From: DATBHZ01 sp036557185
GTDB taxonomy: Bacteria; Actinomycetota; Acidimicrobiia; IMCC26256; JAENVU01
Assembly (NCBI GenBank): GCA_036557185.1
Contig: DATBHZ010000098.1
Location: 1 to 7,935, forward strand
Length of the DNA stretch: 7,935 nt
Reading direction: 5' to 3'
Shown: positions 1-4,719 of the stretch, piece by piece
Position numbering within the stretch: the first letter of the stretch is position 1
How the letters are laid out: the number at the start of each line of letters is the position of its first letter
Position numbers and translations under genes: made by a program
Notes under the pieces: generated by a model
What the model was told of the DNA's origin: nothing
Databases searched by the model: none
Seen by the model: the letters and a program-made list of their open reading frames with translations, nothing else

Positions 1-1
1 C

Positions 2-1228
2 CCCTCGGGCACCATCCAGATGGCCGTGCTCGAGGGGCGCGTGCTCGTCGAGCACTACGTGAGCCGTCCGCAGGACGATGCCACCTCGATCGACGGCAAC
101 ATCTACCTCGGCAAGGTGCAGAACGTGCTGCCCGGGATGGAGGCTGCGTTCGTCGACATCAGCACGCCCAAGAACGGCGTGCTGTACCGGGGAGACGTGG
201 CGTACGACGAGTCCGAGGTCGACGAGGCCCAGCCGAAGATCGAGCGATTGCTCAAGAATGGGCAGACGGTCGTCGTGCAGGTGACCAAGAATCCGATCGG
301 AGCGAAGGGCGCGCGACTCACCCAGGAGGTGAGCCTCGCGGGACGGTTCGTCGTGATGGTGCCCGGGCAGCCCAACACCTACGGCATCTCCAAGCGGCTT
401 CCCGACGACGAGCGCCGGCGCCTGCGCAAGGTGCTCGAGGGGATCCGCCCGCCGAACGCCGGGCTGATCGTGCGTACTGCAGCCGAAGGGGCGACGCAGG
501 ACGAGCTCGCACGCGACCTGCGCCGGTTGCAGGAGCAGTGGGAGCAGATCTCGGAGCTCGCCAACCGTACGAAGTCGGCGAAGCTGCTCTACAAGGAGCC
601 ACCGCTCGTCGTGCGCGTGATCCGTGAGGAGTTCACCAAGGAGTACCGGTCCGTCGTGATCGACGACCGAGCGCTGTACGAGGACGTGAAGAGCTACGTC
701 GAGGCGATCGCACCGGAGCTGGCGGAACGCGTCGAGCACTACGACGATCCTCACCTCCCGGTGTTCGAGCGGTACCACGTGCACGAGCAGCTCCACAAGG
801 CGCTCGACCGCAAGGTGTGGCTCCCTTCCGGCGGGTCGCTCATTGTGGAGCGCACCGAGGCGCTCACCGTGATCGATGTGAACACCGGCAAGAACGTGGG
901 GCGTTCCAACCTCGAGGAGACGGTGTTCCAGAACAACCTCGAGGCAGCGGAGGAGATCGCTCGTCAGCTCCGGCTACGCGACATCGGCGGGATCATCGTG
1001 ATCGACTTCATCGACATGGAGATCAAGAAGAACCGCGACGACGTCGTCCGGGCGTTCCGCGACGCGCTCGCGCGCGACAAGACCCGTACGCAGGTGTTCG
1101 ACATCTCCGAGCTCGGACTCGTGGAGATGACGCGCAAGCGGATCTCCGAAGGTTTGGTGGAGGCGTTCTCCGAGACGTGCCCCGCGTGCGCCGGGCGTGG
1201 CTTCGTGGTCGACGAGTCGATGCTGTAA
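2..1228 (+). CDS. rne: Ribonuclease E/G family endoribonuclease, 5'-truncated by window edge
   Basis: Mg-dependent, 5'-end-sensing endoribonuclease that cuts single-stranded, AU-rich RNA in mRNA decay and rRNA/tRNA maturation in the cytoplasm. Numbering from the ATG at 20: S1 domain about 24-105 (GNIYLGKVQNVLPGMEAAFVD), 5'-sensor pair R152-T153 (IVRTAAEG), catalytic aspartates D286 (VIDVNTG) and D329 (IIVIDFID), zinc-link cysteines C387 and C390 (CPAC). The spacings R152-D286 (134), D286-D329 (43) and D329-C387 (58) equal those of E. coli RNase E (R169, D303, D346, C404). The ATG at 20 is probably not the start, because the open frame and family similarity run on upstream (PSGTIQ before the Met). 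The protein stops about 12 residues after the zinc link, so the small domain and any scaffold tail are absent. It is 408 residues as seen. Family call near certain; the choice between rne and rng is arbitrary for this class. Confidence 0.95.
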   Translation, partial: PSGTIQMAVLEGRVLVEHYVSRPQDDATSIDGNIYLGKVQNVLPGMEAAFVDISTPKNGVLYRGDVAYDESEVDEAQPKIERLLKNGQTVVVQVTKNPIGAKGARLTQEVSLAGRFVVMVPGQPNTYGISKRLPDDERRRLRKVLEGIRPPNAGLIVRTAAEGATQDELARDLRRLQEQWEQISELANRTKSAKLLYKEPPLVVRVIREEFTKEYRSVVIDDRALYEDVKSYVEAIAPELAERVEHYDDPHLPVFERYHVHEQLHKALDRKVWLPSGGSLIVERTEALTVIDVNTGKNVGRSNLEETVFQNNLEAAEEIARQLRLRDIGGIIVIDFIDMEIKKNRDDVVRAFRDALARDKTRTQVFDISELGLVEMTRKRISEGLVEAFSETCPACAGRGFVVDESML

Positions 1229-1342
1229 CCTGGCTGGCTCCGCAGCGCTCCTGGCGGCTCCTGCGCGCGGGTCGGAAGAGGAGTGCGCCGGCACCCGAGC
1301 CGGAAACGCCAACGAGCAACACGCCCAAGGTCGAGGATCTTC
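1229..1342 (+). promoter_or_regulatory. Non-coding leader between rne and rplU with small hairpins
   Basis: 114 nt without a credible gene, directly upstream of a ribosomal protein operon where leader regulation by L21 or L20-type autoregulation is known in some bacteria. What is visible: a perfect 5-bp stem (1288-1292 with 1299-1303, 6-nt loop), a weaker stem of 1241-1245 with 1261-1265, and a 7-nt direct repeat GCTCCTG (1247-1253 and 1257-1263). I cannot match it to a known L21 leader, and no U-rich terminator is present. The role is unresolved. Confidence 0.3.
1333..1336 (+). promoter_or_regulatory. Shine-Dalgarno sequence that decides the rplU start
   Basis: GAGG lies 6 nt before the ATG at 1343. 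It favours that ATG over the in-frame GTG at 1283, which would add 20 Arg-rich residues unlike any L21. Confidence 0.7.
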
Positions 1343-1651
1343 ATGTACGCAGTGATCGCCACAGGCGGCAAGCAATACAAGGTCGAGAAAGGCCAGCGGC
1401 TCGACGTCGAGCGCCTCGGCGCGGACGAGGGCGAGGTCGCGCTGCGGCCCGTGCTCGTGGTGGAAGGTGCCAAGGTGCTCGCGACGCCGGCCCAGCTCGG
1501 CAAGGCGAAGGTGAAGGCCAAGATCGTCGGCGAGTCGAAGGGCCCGAAGATCAACGGCTTCACCTACAAGCCGAAGTCCAACAACCGGCGCCGCTTCGGT
1601 CACCGCCAGCACTACACGACGATCGAGATCACCTCGATCACGACCAAATAG
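1343..1651 (+). CDS. rplU: 50S ribosomal protein L21
   Basis: Structural protein of the large ribosomal subunit that binds 23S rRNA. The 102 residues match the usual family length (about 102-104). It begins MYAVIATGGKQYKV, the canonical L21 opening, and carries the C-terminal signature at about 68-92 (KINGFTYKPKSNNRRRFGHR, then QHYT). The start at 1343 was chosen because it gives the canonical N-terminus and sits 6 nt after a GAGG. It is followed 17 nt later by rpmA, the near-universal partner, so the two should be co-transcribed. The leader upstream may be regulatory. No anomaly seen. Confidence 0.98.
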   Translation: MYAVIATGGKQYKVEKGQRLDVERLGADEGEVALRPVLVVEGAKVLATPAQLGKAKVKAKIVGESKGPKINGFTYKPKSNNRRRFGHRQHYTTIEITSITTK

Positions 1652-1668
1652 TCGAAGGCGAGGAACAC

Positions 1669-1926
1669 GTGTCGAAGAAGAAGGGCGCCAGCTCCTCCCG
1701 CAACGGTCGCGATTCGTCCGCGCAACGACTCGGGGTCAAGGTCTACAGCGGTACCGCGGTCCGCGCAGGCGCAATCCTGGTGCGTCAACGCGGCACCCAG
1801 TTCCACCCCGGTGAGAACGTGCGGCGCGGTGGCGACGACACGCTCTTCGCCACCTCCGACGGGACCGTCAAGTTCGGTCACCGCCGCGGTCGCAAGCTCG
1901 TCGACGTCGTCCCCAGCGCGAGCTGA
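1669..1926 (+). CDS. rpmA: 50S ribosomal protein L27
   Basis: Large-subunit protein whose N-terminus reaches toward the peptidyl-transferase centre. It is 85 residues, the normal length, starting with GTG. The core signature is clear: SSSRNGRDS, QRLGVK, then about 42-56 GAILVRQRGTQFHPG and a C-terminal DGTVKFGHRRGRKLVDV. The N-terminus reads M-S-K-K-K-G instead of the M-A-H-K-K-G common elsewhere, and there is no cleavable extension of the Firmicutes type. A purine-rich GCGAGGA (1659-1664 part) precedes the GTG at short distance, and an AAGG lies about 10 nt upstream. It is the second gene of the rplU-rpmA unit, 17 nt after L21. The stop codon sits in the loop of a hairpin that begins the likely terminator. 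Confidence 0.98.
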   Translation: MSKKKGASSSRNGRDSSAQRLGVKVYSGTAVRAGAILVRQRGTQFHPGENVRRGGDDTLFATSDGTVKFGHRRGRKLVDVVPSAS

Positions 1927-1960
1927 CGGCTCGCTCCACCTCTCCCGAGGTTCCGGGAGA
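1918..1960 (+). terminator. Tandem hairpins closing the rplU-rpmA unit
   Basis: Two stems follow each other. The first is GCGAGC (1918-1923) with GCTCGC (1929-1934), 6 bp with a 5-nt loop that contains the rpmA stop codon TGA. The second is TCTCCCG (1941-1947) with CGGGAGA (1954-1960), a perfect 7 bp with a 6-nt loop. No T-run follows, so this would be a U-less terminator of the sort often proposed in high-GC actinobacteria. The function is inferred from position between rpmA and the independent obg promoter. Confidence 0.5.
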
Positions 1961-1988
1961 ACCGCGGGCCGCACGCTGGTCCGGTCCG

Positions 1989-1994
1989 TAGGCT
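1989..1994 (+). promoter_or_regulatory. -10 box for leaderless obg transcription
   Basis: TAGGCT fits the actinobacterial -10 consensus TANNNT and lies 6 nt before the GTG at 2001, so transcription would begin at or next to the start codon. There is no Shine-Dalgarno sequence before this gene. No clear -35 element is visible 16-18 nt upstream. The same layout recurs before proB and proA. Confidence 0.6.
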
Positions 1995-2000
1995 TGCGCC

Positions 2001-3233
2001 GTGTCGAACTTCGTCGACGAAGCTCAGGTCAACGTGCGCGGGGGAGATGGCGGCGCCGGTGCGATGTCGTTCCGCCGCGAGGCGCACGTGCCGAAGGGCG
2101 GACCCGACGGAGGCGACGGCGGCAAGGGTGGCGATGTCTGGCTCTGTGCCGATCGCAACGTCGCCTCGCTGCTCGCGTTCCGCGACCACCCGCACCGGAA
2201 GGCCAAGTCGGGCACCCACGGGGCTGGTGGCAAGCGGCACGGCGCCAACGGCGAGGACCTCGCGGTCGCGGTCCCCGAGGGCACGACGGTTCGCAGCCAG
2301 GACGGGCAGCTGCTGGCCGACCTCCTCACGCACGGAGACCGATGGCTGGCGGCGCCCGGCGGCAGGGGCGGGCGCGGGAACGCCCGGTTCCTCTCCAACG
2401 CCCGGCGCGCACCCAGCTTCGCGGAGCAAGGCGAGTACGGCGAGGAACGCTGGCTCCTACTCGAGCTGCGGCTCATGGCGGACGCCGCGCTCGTCGGGTT
2501 CCCGAACTCGGGCAAGTCGACGCTCATCTCGGCGGTGAGCGCGGCGAAGCCGAAGATCGCCGACTACCCGTTCACCACGTTGGAGCCCCACCTCGGTGTC
2601 GTGAGATTCCGAGACCACGAGCTGGTCGTCGCCGACATCCCAGGCCTGATCGAGGGCGCCGCCGAGGGACGCGGCCTCGGCCATCGGTTCCTCCGGCACG
2701 TCGAGCGTGCCCGAGCCGTGGTGGTCCTGCTCGATCTCGCGTCGGCCGAGGGGCGCTCACCCGAGGACCAGGAGCGGGTGCTGCTCGACGAGCTCCGCCG
2801 GTACCGGCCCGAGCTGCTCGATCGCCCACGCCTCATCGTCGGCTCGAAGGCCGACGTGGCGCAGTTCCCCTATGCCGGCGAGACCATCTCGGCGGTCTCG
2901 CATCAGGGCCTCGACGAGTTCCTCGGCCGCCTCGCCACCTTGGTCGACGAGGCGCGCGCGGCGGAGCCGGAACGGGAGCCCCTCGTCGTGCATCGGCCGG
3001 CAGAAGAGGGCTTCTCGGTCCGGCGCGACGACGACGGGGCATGGCGGGTCGCAGGAAAGTCCGCCGAGCGTGTCGTCGCGATGGCAGACCTCACCAACGA
3101 GGAGGCGCTCGCGTACGTGCACGAGCGCTTCCGGCGCATGGGCGTCGAGCGCGCGCTCGCGCGTGCCGGCGCGCGGGAGGGTGACACGGTCCGTGTCGGT
3201 CCGATCGAGCTCGAGTACGTCGAGGGGATCTAG
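2001..3233 (+). CDS. obg: GTPase Obg (CgtA), ribosome assembly and stress
   Basis: Essential GTPase that associates with the 50S subunit late in assembly and links ribosome status to growth and stress. 410 residues in three domains. The Gly-rich Obg fold spans about 1-158 (VNVRGGDGGAGAMSFRREAH, GGDGGKGGDVWL). The G domain spans about 160-320, with G1 GFPNSGKST (166-174), G2 threonines in YPFTTLEPHLG (189-199), G3 DIPG (212-215), G4 SKAD (282-285) and G5 SAVS (297-300). The C-terminal OCT domain is about 328-408 (GFSVRR..., VVAMADLTNEEALAYV). The G4 motif has Ser where most members have Asn (NKxD). The start is GTG with no Shine-Dalgarno and a -10-like TAGGCT 6 nt upstream, suggesting leaderless expression. 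It follows rpmA by 74 nt, the usual neighbourhood, and precedes proB by 9 nt. Confidence 0.97.
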   Translation: MSNFVDEAQVNVRGGDGGAGAMSFRREAHVPKGGPDGGDGGKGGDVWLCADRNVASLLAFRDHPHRKAKSGTHGAGGKRHGANGEDLAVAVPEGTTVRSQDGQLLADLLTHGDRWLAAPGGRGGRGNARFLSNARRAPSFAEQGEYGEERWLLLELRLMADAALVGFPNSGKSTLISAVSAAKPKIADYPFTTLEPHLGVVRFRDHELVVADIPGLIEGAAEGRGLGHRFLRHVERARAVVVLLDLASAEGRSPEDQERVLLDELRRYRPELLDRPRLIVGSKADVAQFPYAGETISAVSHQGLDEFLGRLATLVDEARAAEPEREPLVVHRPAEEGFSVRRDDDGAWRVAGKSAERVVAMADLTNEEALAYVHERFRRMGVERALARAGAREGDTVRVGPIELEYVEGI

Positions 3234-3236
3234 GTT
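3231..3236 (+). promoter_or_regulatory. -10 box for leaderless proB, overlapping the obg stop
   Basis: TAGGTT fits TANNNT and lies 6 nt before the proB ATG at 3243. Its first three bases are the obg stop codon TAG. A GAGGGG at 3222-3227 is 15 nt from the ATG, too far for a normal Shine-Dalgarno. proB may therefore have its own leaderless transcript besides read-through from obg. Confidence 0.6.
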
Positions 3237-3242
3237 GCGCCC

Positions 3243-4343
3243 ATGACCCCGCGCGTGGTGATCAAGGTCGGGACGTCGTCGATCACGGACGATCGAGGCG
3301 AGCTCGAGGACGGCGCGCTCGGCAAGCTGTGCGCCGAGGTCGCCGAAGCGTGCGCGTCCGGCAACGAGGTCGTGCTCGTCTGCTCGGGTGCGATCGCGGC
3401 GGGACTCCCGGTGCTGGGCATGCAGCAGCGGCCGACCGACATCGGCACGTTGCAGGCGATCGCCTCGGTCGGCCAGCCCCTACTTATGGACAGGATCAGC
3501 GGGTTGCTCGCGCGTCACGGCGTCGTCGCGGGACAGATCCTCCTCACGCCCTACGACTTCGTCCATCGCACCCAGTACCTGCACGCACGCGAGACGCTCT
3601 CCCGCTTGCTCGAGCTCGGAGTCGTGCCCGTAGTGAACGAGAACGACACCATCGCCGACGACGAGATTCGGTTCGGTGACAACGATCGGATCGCCGCGCT
3701 GGTCGCCAACCTCGTCGGCGCGCAGACGCTCGTCCTCCTCACCGACACCGGCGGCTTGTTCACCGCGGATCCGCGCCTCGACGAGGAGGCATCGCTGATC
3801 GAGGAGATCGCCGCCGTGGACGAGGCGCTCGAGGCGGTCGCCGGTGGTGCGGGATCGAGGCGCGGGAGCGGAGGGATGGCGAGCAAGGTGGCCGCTGCCA
3901 AGATCGCCTCCTGGTCGGGCGTGCGTTCGGTCATCGCTGCGGCGGAGGAGGAGCACGTCGTGCGCGACGCGCTTGCAGGCAAGCCGGTCGGGACGGTCGT
4001 CCAACCGCACACGACCCGCCTGCCGAGCCGCAAGCTCTGGATCGCATTCGCGATCGCCGCGCAGGGCCGCGTCCACGTCGACGACGGGGCTCGCCGCGCG
4101 CTCACGCGTGACGGCAGGTCGCTGTTGCCCGCCGGCGTGCGCGAGGTCACTGGGGATTTCGGCCCGGACGCCGCCGTCGAGGTCGTCGACGAGGCCGGCC
4201 GAGTGTTCGCGAAAGGGCTCGTGCGATACGCGGCGAACGCACTGCGTGAGATCGCGGGGCTGCGCTCCTCGGAGCTTCCCGAAGGTGCTCCGACCGAGGT
4301 CGTACACCGTGATGACCTGGTCGTCTTGCCCAGTTCGCGTTGA
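3243..4343 (+). CDS. proB: Glutamate 5-kinase
   Basis: Phosphorylates L-glutamate with ATP to gamma-glutamyl phosphate, the first committed and usually proline-inhibited step of proline synthesis. 366 residues, matching the two-domain form (E. coli 367). The amino-acid kinase domain is about 3-255: VVIKVGTSSIT (5-15), VVLVCSGAIAAG (43-54), QPLLMDRISGLLA, the substrate loop VVNENDTIADDEIRFGDND (130-148), LLTDTGGLFTADPR (165-178) and the nucleotide-binding GSGGMASKVAAA (208-219). A C-terminal PUA domain is about 275-360 (GRVHVDDGARRAL, GRSLLPAGVREVTGDF). The ATG at 3243 gives the canonical N-terminus. The gene is 9 nt after obg. Its partner proA does not follow directly but comes after a 376-nt structured gap and appears to have its own promoter. 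Confidence 0.97.
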   Translation: MTPRVVIKVGTSSITDDRGELEDGALGKLCAEVAEACASGNEVVLVCSGAIAAGLPVLGMQQRPTDIGTLQAIASVGQPLLMDRISGLLARHGVVAGQILLTPYDFVHRTQYLHARETLSRLLELGVVPVVNENDTIADDEIRFGDNDRIAALVANLVGAQTLVLLTDTGGLFTADPRLDEEASLIEEIAAVDEALEAVAGGAGSRRGSGGMASKVAAAKIASWSGVRSVIAAAEEEHVVRDALAGKPVGTVVQPHTTRLPSRKLWIAFAIAAQGRVHVDDGARRALTRDGRSLLPAGVREVTGDFGPDAAVEVVDEAGRVFAKGLVRYAANALREIAGLRSSELPEGAPTEVVHRDDLVVLPSSR

Positions 4344-4400
4344 TCGGTACCGACAGACCTTGCACCGGGCTATGACAACGGTCACACTGTGCGTGGTTCA

Positions 4401-4465
4401 CTCACCCGCCGGAACGGGGGGAGGACCTGGTCCCAGCAATGGGACAGGGGTCCACGGCGGGTGAG
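4401..4465. other. Long stem-loop downstream of proB (hairpin A)
   Basis: Outer stem CTCACCCGCCG (4401-4411) with CGGCGGGTGAG (4455-4465), a perfect 11 bp. Inside it GGACC (4423-4427) pairs with GGTCC (4449-4453), and GTCCC (4430-4434) with GGGAC (4441-4445) around the loop AGCAAT. The region is too symmetric for chance in ordinary intergenic DNA. It could be part of the proB terminator, a structured RNA on either strand, or a REP-like extragenic palindrome; the sequence alone does not decide. Confidence 0.6.
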
Positions 4466-4509
4466 GAGCCGGGGGTCGCACGCCGGACCGGCGGAAGCGA
4501 CCCCGGCTC
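4466..4509. terminator. Second long stem-loop (hairpin B), candidate proB terminator
   Basis: The arm at 4466-4479 pairs with GCGACCCCGGCTC (4497-4509): 13 bp with one bulged G in the G-run 4471-4475. An inner stem CGCCG (4481-4485) with CGGCG (4489-4493) closes a 3-nt loop. It abuts hairpin A with no spacer. The TTTT at 4524-4527 lies 14 nt past the stem, further than in a textbook terminator, so termination is plausible but unproven. Confidence 0.5.
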
Positions 4510-4528
4510 GCGTCTAGGCCTACTTTTC

Positions 4529-4641
4529 TGGTCGCGCTCGCTGCTCGCCGGGGTACCCGGCTCGCGGGCGCTCGCTGCTCCTGCCCTTTGGTCGCGCTCG
4601 CTGCTCGGCGGGATACCCGCCTCGCGGCCGCTCGCCGCTCC
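4529..4641. repeat. Two-copy 60-bp-period tandem repeat with conserved hairpin
   Basis: 4529-4581 and 4589-4641 match at 48 of 53 positions at an offset of exactly 60. Each copy contains a 6-bp hairpin with a 3-nt loop: GCCGGG/CCCGGC (4547-4561) and GGCGGG/CCCGCC (4607-4621). Two of the five differences (4548 and 4560 versus 4608 and 4620) fall on the same base pair and swap C-G for G-C, another is in the loop, so the hairpin is preserved. A 13-nt subunit GCGCTCGCTGCTC occurs at 4534, 4568 and 4594, with a degenerate copy at 4628. The type of element is not recognised. It is not a CRISPR: only two units and no unique spacers. Confidence 0.75.
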
Positions 4642-4706
4642 GGCGAGCTCGCTTCGGCTGCGCCTTCGCTCGCCGCCTTTCGGGACCCGCGTCGGAGGGC
4701 CGGCAG

Positions 4707-4712
4707 TAGGCT
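4707..4712 (+). promoter_or_regulatory. -10 box for leaderless proA transcription
   Basis: TAGGCT, identical to the box before obg, lies 7 nt before the ATG at 4720. The nearest Shine-Dalgarno-like GGAGGG (4694-4699) is 20 nt away from the ATG, too far to serve it. No clear -35 is visible. This supports the ATG at 4720 and expression of proA independent of proB. Confidence 0.6.
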
Positions 4713-4719
4713 TCGGCGC

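Larger units (their letters stand above)
4344..4719. other. 376-nt non-coding region between proB and proA
   Basis: No convincing gene on either strand. Contents in order: a 10-bp perfect palindrome TCGGTACCGA (4344-4353) right after the proB stop; a small inverted repeat TGAC-AACG-GTCA (4373-4384); two large adjacent hairpins (4401-4465 and 4466-4509); a short T-run TTTT (4524-4527); a 60-bp-period tandem repeat (4529-4641); a GC-rich stretch with TTCGGCTGCGCC-type words (4642-4706); and the proA -10-like box (4707-4712). The hairpins and repeats are listed separately. Confidence 0.85.

Noticed and set aside
1226..1231. TAACCT at the rne stop as a -10 box for rplU
   Set aside because: It fits TANNNT but has no -35 and no start at leaderless distance; a single hexamer match of this looseness is expected by chance.
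1283..1342. N-terminal extension of L21 from a GTG start
   Set aside because: Adds Arg-rich residues foreign to L21; the ATG at 1343 has a Shine-Dalgarno and the canonical N-terminus.
817..1926. Long + strand frame running from inside rne through rpmA
   Set aside because: Its 5' two thirds is an Arg/Gly/Ala-rich off-frame reading of rne and rplU; only the final 85 codons (rpmA) are real.
1811..3184. Long + strand frame over obg
   Set aside because: An off-frame, Arg-rich reading of obg, which itself has all its GTPase motifs.
3480..4385. Long antisense frame opposite proB (and similar ones at 4402-5514, 5928-6794 and 6802-7629)
   Set aside because: They mirror genes with strong family matches, have Arg/Asp-rich shadow compositions typical of GC-rich codon bias, and show no recognisable domains.
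4391..4410. GGTTCACTCACCC resembling a tRNA T-arm
   Set aside because: No 5-bp T-stem, no anticodon arm or acceptor stem around it.
4372..4464. 30-codon ORF (MTTVTLCVVHSPAG...) that could be a leader peptide for proA
   Set aside because: No Shine-Dalgarno or -10 box at leaderless distance, only three scattered Pro codons, and it runs through hairpin A; composition follows the hairpin rather than a protein.
4529..4641. Possible CRISPR array
   Set aside because: Only two units, continuous similarity across most of each period, no distinct spacers and no cas genes.
4588..4719. N-terminal extension of ProA from a TTG start
   Set aside because: It would translate the tandem repeat and add 44 residues absent from the family; the ATG at 4720 gives the normal length and has a promoter box.
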